From NCBI GenBank assembly GCA_022766795.1, contig JALEPE010000026.1, positions 1-8,913 of the forward strand: a stretch of 8,913 nucleotides of DNA, in the 5' to 3' direction. A program made the position numbers and the translations under genes. This DNA comes from Helicobacter sp. Lineage in GTDB: Bacteria > Campylobacterota > Campylobacteria > Campylobacterales > Helicobacteraceae. This document shows, in pieces, positions 1 to 7,038 of the stretch. Each line of letters begins with the position of its first letter. The stretch's first letter is position 1. The notes beneath the pieces were generated by a model that was given only the letters and a program-made list of their open reading frames with translations, was not told the DNA's origin and did no database searches.

Positions 1-1
1 T

Positions 2-694
2 CTGCATAGTGCAAAAGATCTTGTGCAACTTAGTGCAAAGGGGATTCAAGAATCATCAGAACAATTAACAGAGACTAGAAAATTACTACTAAAAGTCTCT
101 AATGATGTGCAAGAGAGTGTCGCAGCAGAGCAGGATATTGCGCAAAGATTGGAGCAAAGTGCGCAAGAAACAGACAAAATTAAAGGTGTATTGACGATTA
201 TTGCGGATATTGCAGACCAAACAAGCCTTTTAGCATTGAATGCAAATATTGAAGCAGCACGCGCTGGAGAAGCGGGTAGAGGATTTGCGGTAGTTGCAGA
301 TGAGGTTAGGAAATTAGCCGAGCGCACACAAAAAAGCTTAGGTGAAATTAACGCGGTTGTGAATCTTGTTGTCCAATCTATTACGGATGCAAATAATGCA
401 ATGCGTAACAATGTGCAAAATACTGCCAATGTCGCAGACGCTTCTATGGATGGGACAGAGATTTTAGAAGCGAGTGCAAAATCTTTAGAGAATGCTGTTA
501 GTGCTTCATCAGAAGCATTGCATAAAACAAATGTGCTTTTTGAAGCAATGCATACGGTATTGAAGCAAATCGGGGAAGTGGATCAGTTGACGAGTGATAA
601 TAGTGAGGTTGTGCATACGATTAGTGAGATTTCTAAAGAAATGGCAAATAAAGCAAGCGAATTAAATACGCAACTTGATTCCTTTAAATGTTAG
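2..694 (+). CDS. Methyl-accepting chemotaxis protein, C-terminal signalling domain (5' end outside window)
   Basis: This is the cytoplasmic signalling part of a chemoreceptor, which bundles into trimers of dimers and controls the CheA kinase through CheW. The frame is open to the left edge (codons from base 2 read LHSAKDLV), so the GTG at 23 is not the true start and the ligand-binding and membrane parts are missing. The hairpin tip is unmistakable: IADQTSLLALNANIEAARAG followed by EAGRGFAVVADEVRKLAERT, at about residues 63-102 counted from base 23. About 140 residues follow the tip, a long helical arm of roughly 20 heptads, suggesting one of the longer receptor classes (inference from length). 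The protein ends in FKC with no CheR-tethering pentapeptide. The sensed ligand cannot be told. It lies upstream of the efflux operon in the same direction, but a 214-base gap argues against co-transcription. Confidence 0.95.
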   Translation: MHSAKDLVQLSAKGIQESSEQLTETRKLLLKVSNDVQESVAAEQDIAQRLEQSAQETDKIKGVLTIIADIADQTSLLALNANIEAARAGEAGRGFAVVADEVRKLAERTQKSLGEINAVVNLVVQSITDANNAMRNNVQNTANVADASMDGTEILEASAKSLENAVSASSEALHKTNVLFEAMHTVLKQIGEVDQLTSDNSEVVHTISEISKEMANKASELNTQLDSFKC

Positions 695-708
695 AGATTC
701 TTTAAGAT

Positions 709-737
709 AACTAAACTTTTATTTATTGGCTTTAGTT
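709..737 (+). terminator. Possible weak hairpin after the chemoreceptor gene
   Basis: AACTAAA (709-715) and TTTAGTT (731-737) form a 7-bp AT-rich stem around a 15-base loop, starting 14 bases after the chemoreceptor stop codon. The stem is weak, the loop is long and no clean T-run follows, so a terminator role is only a guess from position. Confidence 0.2.
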
Positions 738-816
738 GCTTGATTTTAGCTTTCATTGCATTTTCGCTTCACATTGGTTGGCTACACTTCAGGCGATATT
801 TTCGGTATAAACTAAA

Positions 817-845
817 TTTGTTTTTAAGTAAATTTTTATTAGAAT
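817..845 (+). promoter_or_regulatory. Candidate promoter of the cmeABC operon
   Basis: TAGAAT at 840-845 differs from the consensus -10 by one base and is preceded by phased T-rich runs (817-840), the usual Campylobacterota substitute for a -35 box. A start near 852 would place the 16-bp palindrome immediately at and after the transcription start, where a bound repressor would block initiation. A second candidate, TATAAA at 806-811, would give a leader of about 90 bases. The choice between them is inference. Confidence 0.4.
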
Positions 846-853
846 TTTAAACT

Positions 854-875
854 TTTTGTAATTGTGATTACAAAA
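854..875. promoter_or_regulatory. CmeR-type operator palindrome upstream of cmeA
   Basis: TTTTGTAAT (854-862) and ATTACAAAA (867-875) form a perfect 9-bp inverted repeat around TGTG. The core TGTAATTGTGATTACA (857-872) has the half sites TGTAAT/ATTACA in a 16-bp frame. From memory this equals the half sites and spacing of the C. jejuni CmeR site between cmeR and cmeA. The palindrome ends 33 bases before the cmeA ATG. Seen directly: the palindrome. Inferred: binding by a TetR-family repressor, probably derepressed by bile-type ligands as in C. jejuni. Confidence 0.6.
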
Positions 876-908
876 TTTTATTGAAAGTTTTTAGATACAA
901 GGAAAACA

Positions 909-2015
909 ATGAAAAAAAGCAATACGATTGCGATATTGTCTAAAGTATTTCTAGGTTTAGTCTGTGGAACGCTTTTGCTAACGGGTTGTTCCAAAAAAGA
1001 CAAAAACGAAGCACCGCAGCAGAATGTAGCAATCCCTGTTAATACCTACAATGTCAATCAAGGCGATGTGCCAATTAGCTTTGAATATCCTGCCAAGCTC
1101 ACGAGCTTACAAAGTGTAGAAATTTACGCACGTGTAGAGGGGGTTTTGCTAGAACAGCATTTTGTGGAGGGCGGATTGGTAAAAAAAGGCGATAAACTCT
1201 TTAAGATTGAGCCGGATAAATATCAAGCCGCATTTAATAAGGCACAAGCGGAATTTAGAGCCGCGCAACGCGATTGGGTAAGGGCGCAAAAGCTTTTCAA
1301 AAACAACGCCCTAAGCCCAAAAGAATACGATTTTGCACAATCAACTTATGAAAATGCAAGAGCGAGTTTAGATGTGGCACGAGTAGATTTGAATTACACC
1401 AATGTGATTGCCCCAGCAAGCGGTAAAGTAAGTATGAAGCGATACGATATTGGGGATTTGGTGGGCAAGGCAGGTGCAGATAATGTGCTGACAACGATTA
1501 CGCAATTAGACCCTATTTATGCAGAGTTTTCTATTCCTAGCAACGATTATTATTTCTTACGCACTTTAGATCACGAAAATGTCAAGGTGATTTACTTGCT
1601 TCCTGATGGCACACCTTTTGATAGTCTTGGTAAATTGGATTTCATTGATAGTGTTTTAGAATCAGGCACGGCAACTATTAAAGCGCGTGCGATTGTAGAG
1701 AATCCCGAGCATTTGCTAGTGCCCGGAGAGTTTTCACGCATTCGCTTGGATGGAATCATCGCAAAAAATTCTATTATGATTCCACAAGTTGCGCTAATGC
1801 AAGATGCAAAAGGCAGTTTCGTGTTTAAAATTGTAGAGGGTAAAGCGCAACCAACCCCCGTAGTTTTGGGTTACAATATAGGAAATAATGTCATTGTTAA
1901 GAGTGGTTTAAATACAGGAGATGTTATTATCACAAGTCAGTTGATTAAATTGCGTCCGGGTGTTCCTGTAACACCAATCCAACAAGCACCTACAAACGCT
2001 ACAAAGCCTCAATAA
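909..2015 (+). CDS. cmeA: RND efflux periplasmic adaptor lipoprotein CmeA
   Basis: This is the membrane fusion protein (HlyD/AcrA type) that links the inner-membrane pump to the outer-membrane channel. It has 368 residues, close to C. jejuni CmeA (about 367). The N-terminus is a lipoprotein signal with lipobox LLTGC, and Cys27 is the predicted lipidated residue. The order is: beta-barrel strand start and first lipoyl half (about 60-101, with GVLLEQHFVEGGLVKKGDKLFKIEPDKY split across 78-105), alpha-helical hairpin (about 105-160, coiled, rich in Ala, Gln and Arg), second lipoyl half (about 163-200, APASGKV at 168-174), then the barrel and membrane-proximal domain (PIYAEF at 202-207 through VPGEFSRIRLDG). 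AAGGA at 899-903 sits five bases before the ATG and fixes the start. It is first in the operon with cmeB and cmeC, with the palindrome upstream. The Helicobacter counterpart is called HefB, so naming depends on genus. Confidence 0.93.
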   Translation: MKKSNTIAILSKVFLGLVCGTLLLTGCSKKDKNEAPQQNVAIPVNTYNVNQGDVPISFEYPAKLTSLQSVEIYARVEGVLLEQHFVEGGLVKKGDKLFKIEPDKYQAAFNKAQAEFRAAQRDWVRAQKLFKNNALSPKEYDFAQSTYENARASLDVARVDLNYTNVIAPASGKVSMKRYDIGDLVGKAGADNVLTTITQLDPIYAEFSIPSNDYYFLRTLDHENVKVIYLLPDGTPFDSLGKLDFIDSVLESGTATIKARAIVENPEHLLVPGEFSRIRLDGIIAKNSIMIPQVALMQDAKGSFVFKIVEGKAQPTPVVLGYNIGNNVIVKSGLNTGDVIITSQLIKLRPGVPVTPIQQAPTNATKPQ

Positions 2016-2025
2016 AGGAATCTAA

Positions 2026-5000
2026 ATGTTTTCTAAGTTTTTTATTGAGCGTCCTGTTTTGGCAATGGTTATGTCCATTATCATTGTCATTGCGGGAGCT
2101 TTGTCTGCCTTTTCTTTGGCTGTAGAGGAATATCCTCAAGTAACACCTCCGCAAGTGGTTGTGAGTGCAACTTATCCGGGTGCAAGTGCGGAAGTTATTT
2201 CAAGCAATGTTGCGAGTGTGCTAGAGGCTAGCATTAATGGGGTGGAGAATATGATTTATATGCAAAGCTCCTCTACCTCTACGGGTTCTTTAAGTATCAA
2301 TGTGTATTTTGCCAATGAAACTGATCCAGACCAAGCAACGATTAATGTCAATAACCGCGTCCAGCAAGTATTGAGTAAATTGCCTCAAGAAGTGCAAAGA
2401 TATGGCGTTACGGTGGAGAAAAGAAGCTCCACGATTCTTGCTGTTTATGCGTTGTTTTCTGATATGCCAAACCAAGATGAGATTTATATCGCAAACTATG
2501 CTTCTATCAATATCTTAGATGAGCTAAAGCGCGTTCCGGGTGTAGGGGACGCGACTTTATTTGGTTTGCAAGAATATTCTATGCGTGTTTGGCTCTCTCC
2601 AGACAAATTGACAAAATACAATCTTACGCCCTCTGAAGTCATTGCGCTAATCCAAGAGCAAAACTCGCAGTTTGCCGCAGGATTCTTTGGGCAAGAGCCT
2701 GTGAAAAACAATTTGGAATTTACTTATAGTGTTACAACCAAAGGACGTTTTAGCGATGCAAAAGAGTTTGAAGAGATTTTGATTAAAACAAACGAGGACG
2801 GCTCCGCTTTGCGTTTAAAAGACATTGCAAGGATTGAGCTTGGAGCAGAGGATTACAGCTTAAGCGAAAAATATAAGGGCAAACCCGCTATTGCGTTTGG
2901 TATATTCTTGCAACCCGGCGCAAATGCGTTAGATGTTGCCGATGGTGTATCCCAAAGACTAGAGGAGCTTTCAAAAAATTTTCCCGATGGTTTAGAATAT
3001 GCGGTTGCGTATGATACGACAGAATTTGTTAAAGTTTCTATTGGCGAGGTTGTTCAAACCTTTATAGAGGCGATTCTTCTTGTTGTGATTGTTATTTATT
3101 TCTTTTTGCAAAATTTCCGCGCTACAATTATTCCAGTCATTGCCGTGCCGGTATCTATCATTGGTTCTTTTGCGGGAATGTATTTGCTAGGATTTTCTAT
3201 CAATCTTTTGACACTTTTTGGATTGATCTTGGCGATTGGAATCGTTGTAGATGACGCAATTATCGTTATTGAAAATGTGGAGCGGCTGATTCACTCTGAA
3301 AAATTGGGCGTCAAAGACGCAACAATTAAGGCTATGGATGAGATTCAAAGCCCGGTTATCGCTATCGTGCTAGTGCTTTCTGCGGTGTTTATCCCAGTGG
3401 CATTTATCGGCGGATTTAGTGGAGAGATTTACAAGCAATTTGCGGTAACCATTGTTATTTCGGTGATTATCTCGGGATTTGTTGCATTGACGCTTACACC
3501 CGCACTTTGTGTATCTATTTTAAAAACAAAAGAGCCTAAACCTTTTTATATTGTTAGGAAATTTAATAATTTCTTTGATTGGCTAACCCATAAATTCACC
3601 GATAAAGTCGCACATACGATTCGGCGTGGAATCTTGTATGTGATTCTTTTTGTTGGGTTGCTTGTCATTACAATGGGGCTTTTTACGCGTGTGCCAACCG
3701 GGCTTGTGCCTTCAGAGGATAAGGGGACATTGCTAGTTTCAATGCAACTACCGCCCGCAACTGCGTTAAATAAAACCACGCAAATGACAGATTTTGCAAC
3801 AAAAGTGGCGTTGGATAATCCCAATATGGAAGCCATTATGGTATTATCAGGTTATGATATTCTCTCTAGTGCAGTTAAAAGTAATGCGGGGACTGCGTTT
3901 ATTAAACTAAAGAATTGGGAGGAAAGGAAGAAACCCGAGCAGCACTCTCAAGCTTTGGCTAGTGCAATGACTGGGCAGTTAATGCAATACCCTAGTGCGA
4001 TTATGTTTGCACTCAATCCTCCTCCGATTATGGGGCTTAGCTTGACAGACGGATTTGAAATGTATATCCAAGACCGCACGGGAGGTTCTACGGAGGATTT
4101 ACAGAAAAATACGCAACTTGTGCTAGAAGCGGCGGCAAAGCGTCCAGAACTCACAGGGGTGCGCACGACTTTGAGTGTGAATGTGCCGCAATATTATTTG
4201 GATTTAGACCGCGCAAAGGCAAAGGCAATGGGCGTGAATATCAATGATGTCTTTACAACGCTTCAGGCAACCTTTGGTTCTTATTATGTTAATGACTTTA
4301 ATCTTTTTGGGCGCACTTATAAGGTAAATGTGCAGTCTGAAAGCCCATTTAGGGAGAAGCCAGAGGATTTGCGCAATGTTTTTGTGCGTTCTAACACAGG
4401 AGAGCTTGTGCCTATTAGCGCACTTGTGAAATATGAGCGCGTGATTGGACCAGATATTTTGGAGCGATTTAATCTTTTCCCAGCAGCAAAACTAATGGGA
4501 GACGCTAAGCCGGGATATTCTTCAGGAGACGCGCTTTTGGCGATTGAGGAAGTAGCAAACGAAGTTTTGCCAGAGGGTTATACGGTATCATTTTCAGGAA
4601 GCTCTTATCAAGAAAAGGCGAGTAGTGGAACGGGTGCGGTTGCATTTATCTTTGGGCTTGTGTTCGTATTCTTGATTCTAGCGGCGCAATATGAGCGATG
4701 GTTAATGCCTCTTGCAGTTGTTACCGCTGTGCCATTTGCGGTTTTTGGTGCAATTTTAGCAACTTGGCTTAGAGGGCTAAACAATGATATTTATTTCCAA
4801 GTGGGATTAATCACACTCATTGCCTTAGCGGCGAAAAATGCGATTTTAATTATTGAATTTGCAATGCAAGCGCGCGAGAATGAGGGCAAAGATATTTATG
4901 ATTCCGCTGTAGAGGCGGCGCGTCTGCGATTCCGCCCGATTGTAATGACTTCTCTTGCCTTTACGATTGGGGTTTTTCCTCTTGCCATTAGCACGGGTGC

Positions 5001-5169
5001 GGGGGCGGCGTCCCGCCACGCAATCGGGACAGGGGTTATTGGTGGAATGCTTGCGGCGACTTTTATCGCAACTTTCTTTATTCCTTTATTTTATACATAT
5101 TTTGCAAGATTTAGTGAATTTATTGCATCTTTTAGGAGTAAAAATGAACCAAAAGATACACAAAATTAA
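2026..5169 (+). CDS. cmeB: RND multidrug efflux transporter, inner-membrane pump CmeB
   Basis: This is a proton-driven resistance-nodulation-division (HAE1) transporter that takes drugs, bile salts, dyes and detergents from the periplasm or outer leaflet and passes them through CmeA and CmeC. Its 1047 residues are the normal family length. It opens with the classic FFIERPVLAMV segment and first membrane helix. The proton relay is complete: Asp409-Asp410 in GIVVDDAIIVIENVER (fourth helix), Lys937 in LAAKNAILIIEFAMQA (tenth helix) and the motif RFRPIVMTSLAF at 968-979. Two large periplasmic porter/docking loops lie between helices 1-2 and 7-8, and DPDQATINVNNR is a family-typical stretch of the first. 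AAAGGAA at 2014-2020 overlaps the cmeA stop and supports the ATG. No damage or missing key residue is visible. Specificity within the family cannot be read from sequence alone. HefC is the Helicobacter name. Confidence 0.96.
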   Translation: MFSKFFIERPVLAMVMSIIIVIAGALSAFSLAVEEYPQVTPPQVVVSATYPGASAEVISSNVASVLEASINGVENMIYMQSSSTSTGSLSINVYFANETDPDQATINVNNRVQQVLSKLPQEVQRYGVTVEKRSSTILAVYALFSDMPNQDEIYIANYASINILDELKRVPGVGDATLFGLQEYSMRVWLSPDKLTKYNLTPSEVIALIQEQNSQFAAGFFGQEPVKNNLEFTYSVTTKGRFSDAKEFEEILIKTNEDGSALRLKDIARIELGAEDYSLSEKYKGKPAIAFGIFLQPGANALDVADGVSQRLEELSKNFPDGLEYAVAYDTTEFVKVSIGEVVQTFIEAILLVVIVIYFFLQNFRATIIPVIAVPVSIIGSFAGMYLLGFSINLLTLFGLILAIGIVVDDAIIVIENVERLIHSEKLGVKDATIKAMDEIQSPVIAIVLVLSAVFIPVAFIGGFSGEIYKQFAVTIVISVIISGFVALTLTPALCVSILKTKEPKPFYIVRKFNNFFDWLTHKFTDKVAHTIRRGILYVILFVGLLVITMGLFTRVPTGLVPSEDKGTLLVSMQLPPATALNKTTQMTDFATKVALDNPNMEAIMVLSGYDILSSAVKSNAGTAFIKLKNWEERKKPEQHSQALASAMTGQLMQYPSAIMFALNPPPIMGLSLTDGFEMYIQDRTGGSTEDLQKNTQLVLEAAAKRPELTGVRTTLSVNVPQYYLDLDRAKAKAMGVNINDVFTTLQATFGSYYVNDFNLFGRTYKVNVQSESPFREKPEDLRNVFVRSNTGELVPISALVKYERVIGPDILERFNLFPAAKLMGDAKPGYSSGDALLAIEEVANEVLPEGYTVSFSGSSYQEKASSGTGAVAFIFGLVFVFLILAAQYERWLMPLAVVTAVPFAVFGAILATWLRGLNNDIYFQVGLITLIALAAKNAILIIEFAMQARENEGKDIYDSAVEAARLRFRPIVMTSLAFTIGVFPLAISTGAGAASRHAIGTGVIGGMLAATFIATFFIPLFYTYFARFSEFIASFRSKNEPKDTQN
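5134..5138 (+). promoter_or_regulatory. Ribosome binding site that fixes the cmeC start, inside cmeB
   Basis: AGGAG lies five bases before the ATG at 5144, within the last codons of cmeB. It shows that cmeC begins at 5144 and not at any of the upstream alternative start codons in the same open frame (which extends back to 4955 inside cmeB). Confidence 0.8.
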
Positions 5170-6562
5170 TTTAAGTTTTATTTTAGCTTTGGCACTTGGC
5201 GTGGGCGGTTGTTCTCTCTCGCCCAAATACACACAACCCCAAACCAATCTCCCCGATTCCAAAGAGGCATTGGAATCTGCAAAGGAAATGGAGATTTCTG
5301 CAAGGTGGTGGGAGGATTTTGGCGATACGCAGTTAAATGCCTTTGTAGAGGAGGCTTTGGCGAATAACTATGATTTGCTTGTTGCAATGCAGAGGATTGA
5401 GCAGGCGCGCAGTCAGTGGAGTTATGCGCGAAGCGACCGCTATCCTAATATCCAAGCACAGGGCGAAGCAACAAGGAATCGCAAGAATGTTGCGCAGAAT
5501 CAGCCCGATAATTACAACAATTTTTCTTTAAGTGCGATTTTGAGCTTTGAGCTTGATTTGTGGGGACGCGCAAGGGACGCAGATAGGAGAGCCTTAGCGC
5601 AACTCTTTGCAGTGAAAGCAAATCGGGATATGGTGCGTTTAAGCCTTGTTGCAAATGTTGCGGAGAGTTATTTTGGAATCTTAACACTCAATAATCAGGT
5701 GCAAATTTCTCAAAACACTCTCAAAAGCCGCACAGAAAACTATGAATACCGCAAAAAAGAGTTTGAAGTTGGTAAGATTTCAGAGATTGATATGCAACAA
5801 GCGAGGTCGGAAATGGCGAGCGTCCGCGCACAGCTACAAAGTCTTTTAATGGAGCAGAGTTCTGCACAAAGTGCATTTTTGATTCTGCTTGGACGCGATG
5901 GAGCAGGAGTTTTTGCTAATGCGCTTCCAACAGAGCCACAAACACTGCCCAATCCTCCAAGCATTGAAGTGGGTTTGCCCTCAACAATTTTAGAAAAAAG
6001 ACCGGATATTGAAGCTGCCGAACAGAATCTAAAAGCGGCAAATTTTAATATTGGAATCGCTAGGAGTGCTTATTTTCCAACGATTTCTTTGACGGGGCTT
6101 TTTGGCTATGCAAGTCCGCAACTCAATGAATTGATCCGCAACTCCAATTCTACTTGGAATTTTGGCGGGAATTTCGTAGGGAATCTGCTAGATTTCGGGC
6201 GCACAAGTGCAAATGTGGATTATGCTAAGTCGCAATATAAGGAAATGCTTTTAACCTATGGACAGACTTTGCGCACAGCATTTGGTGAGGTAAGGACGAG
6301 TTTATTCAATTACCAAATGACAGGCGAGAAACTAGGAAGTTTAGATGAGCAAGTAATGGCGTTAAGGCGCACATTAGAACTTGCGAATCTCCGCTATGGA
6401 GAGGGATATACGAATTATCTTGAAGTGCTTAGCACACAGAGTGCGCTTTTTGGTGCAGAGTTAAGTCAGCAAAGTGCGCAGTTGGAATCCCTAAGTGCCG
6501 TAATTAGCCTTTATAAAGCCTTCGGTGGCGGTTGGGATAAGGAAAAATATCAAGAGGAATAA
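5144..6562 (+). CDS. cmeC: Outer-membrane efflux channel lipoprotein CmeC (TolC/OprM family)
   Basis: This is the outer-membrane factor of the pump, a trimeric barrel with a long periplasmic alpha tunnel. The chosen start gives 472 residues with a lipoprotein signal (MNQKIHKINLSF...LALGVGGC) and Cys23 as the predicted lipidated residue. Upstream start codons in the same frame would bury this signal under arginine-rich sequence that only mirrors cmeB. The NodT/OprM landmarks are SPKYTQP after the Cys, WWEDFGDTQLNAFVEEAL at about 55-72, FELDLWGRARDADRRA at about 135-150, and the second-repeat element KRPDIEAAEQNLKAANFNIG followed by RSAYFPTISLTG, from about 286. The C-terminal helix pair ends in the typical LANLRYGEGYTNYLEVLSTQ region. 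It overlaps cmeB by 26 bases, implying coupled translation. C. jejuni CmeC is slightly longer (about 490). HefA is the Helicobacter name. Confidence 0.93.
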   Translation: MNQKIHKINLSFILALALGVGGCSLSPKYTQPQTNLPDSKEALESAKEMEISARWWEDFGDTQLNAFVEEALANNYDLLVAMQRIEQARSQWSYARSDRYPNIQAQGEATRNRKNVAQNQPDNYNNFSLSAILSFELDLWGRARDADRRALAQLFAVKANRDMVRLSLVANVAESYFGILTLNNQVQISQNTLKSRTENYEYRKKEFEVGKISEIDMQQARSEMASVRAQLQSLLMEQSSAQSAFLILLGRDGAGVFANALPTEPQTLPNPPSIEVGLPSTILEKRPDIEAAEQNLKAANFNIGIARSAYFPTISLTGLFGYASPQLNELIRNSNSTWNFGGNFVGNLLDFGRTSANVDYAKSQYKEMLLTYGQTLRTAFGEVRTSLFNYQMTGEKLGSLDEQVMALRRTLELANLRYGEGYTNYLEVLSTQSALFGAELSQQSAQLESLSAVISLYKAFGGGWDKEKYQEE

Positions 6563-6583
6563 TGCTTTAATGAAATTGAATTC

Positions 6584-6765
6584 CATCATTGCGCTCCCTC
6601 CGTCTTTGTGAGGGCTTTACCTGAAGCGTTTGTGCAAAACGCTGACCCACGCTTGCAAATTCACAATTTAGCACACAGAAGCCTTTGCAATGGAGTCTTA
6701 AATAAATATTGAAGAATGGATTTGCATAGTGTGGGTAAATTACTTCGCTAGTATTCGCAATGATG
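6584..6765. repeat. 182-bp segment bounded by a 10-bp perfect inverted repeat
   Basis: CATCATTGCG at 6584-6593 is matched by CGCAATGATG at 6756-6765. Near the right arm the reverse strand reads TTGCG, then GCGAAGTAAT, which resembles the dispersed 'TTGCGAG...CGAAG.AAT' intergenic palindromes of some bacterial genomes (recognition from memory). No transposase is inside. It may be a small non-autonomous repeat or a degenerate intergenic element. Confidence 0.4.
6625..6643. other. Small internal hairpin, 7-bp stem
   Basis: AGCGTTT (6625-6631) pairs with AAACGCT (6637-6643) around GTGCA. No T-run follows, so it is not a canonical terminator. It sits inside the 182-bp repeat-bounded segment and may be part of its folded structure. 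Confidence 0.4.
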
Positions 6766-6868
6766 TTGGGGTGGAAAATCTTGCAATGGCAAGGTGGTGG
6801 GATTCTAATACAGAATCTTACAATTCTTGATTATTAGAAAATTTAAGTTAATATTTTATTTTTTTAGA

Positions 6869-6874
6869 TATAAT
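6869..6874 (+). promoter_or_regulatory. -10 box of the tRNA-Leu gene
   Basis: A perfect TATAAT preceded by a T-rich run (6856-6865) and no convincing -35 box, as is usual in Campylobacterota. A transcription start near 6881 would leave a leader of about eight bases before the mature tRNA. Confidence 0.75.
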
Positions 6875-6888
6875 TACACTCTTTATTT

Positions 6889-6975
6889 GCCGGGGTGGTG
6901 AAATTGGTAGACGCGCCAGACTCAAAATCTGGTGGGGGCAACCCCGTGTCGGTTCGATTCCGACCCTCGGCACCA
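6889..6975 (+). tRNA. tRNA-Leu, anticodon CAA
   Basis: A complete cloverleaf of 87 bases including the encoded CCA. The acceptor stem GCCGGGG (6889-6895) pairs with CCTCGGC (6965-6971) with one G-U pair. The anticodon stem CCAGA/TCTGG encloses the loop CTCAAAA, giving anticodon CAA (6923-6925), which reads UUG leucine codons. The long variable arm (GGGG-CAA-CCCC, about 6935-6945) is the class II mark of leucine tRNAs. The T arm GTCGG-TTCGATT-CCGAC is at 6948-6964, followed by discriminator A6972 and CCA 6973-6975. The gene is single, not in a cluster. The sequence changes to mobile-element type directly after it, which fits use of its 3' end as an integration site. Confidence 0.96.
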
Positions 6976-7038
6976 TACAAATTCAACATCCAATCAAAAC
7001 TACAAAATATAATTTGAAATCACAAAATACATACAATA

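Larger units (their letters stand above)
6563..6868. other. Non-coding stretch between cmeC and the tRNA gene
   Basis: No frame longer than a few dozen codons with a ribosome binding site is seen on either strand here. The stretch holds the inverted-repeat-bounded segment 6584-6765, a 7-bp hairpin at 6625-6643 and a 6-bp hairpin GATTCT/AGAATC at 6801-6817. No hairpin followed by a T-run was found, so the end of the cmeABC transcript is not explained. Confidence 0.6.

Noticed and set aside
691..756. 21-residue leftward open frame (MKAKIKQLKPINK...) in the spacer before cmeA
   Set aside because: It has no ribosome binding site, is very short, and consists of low-complexity lysine-rich sequence expected by chance in AT-rich DNA.
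3546..3836. Leftward 96-codon frame inside cmeB, and similar antisense frames within the chemoreceptor, cmeA, cmeB and cmeC
   Set aside because: They lie wholly inside confidently identified genes, lack ribosome sites and show no recognisable domain.
4955..5143. Upstream extension of the cmeC frame
   Set aside because: It only mirrors cmeB in another frame, lacks a ribosome site and would hide the lipoprotein signal.
6596..6614. CCCTC/GAGGG stem after cmeC as an intrinsic terminator
   Set aside because: The stem has only five pairs with a nine-base loop, followed by CTTTACC and not a T-run.
6801..6817. GATTCT/AGAATC hairpin before the tRNA gene as a terminator
   Set aside because: The stem is six bp with no T-run, and AGAATC-type words recur often in this AT-rich genome.
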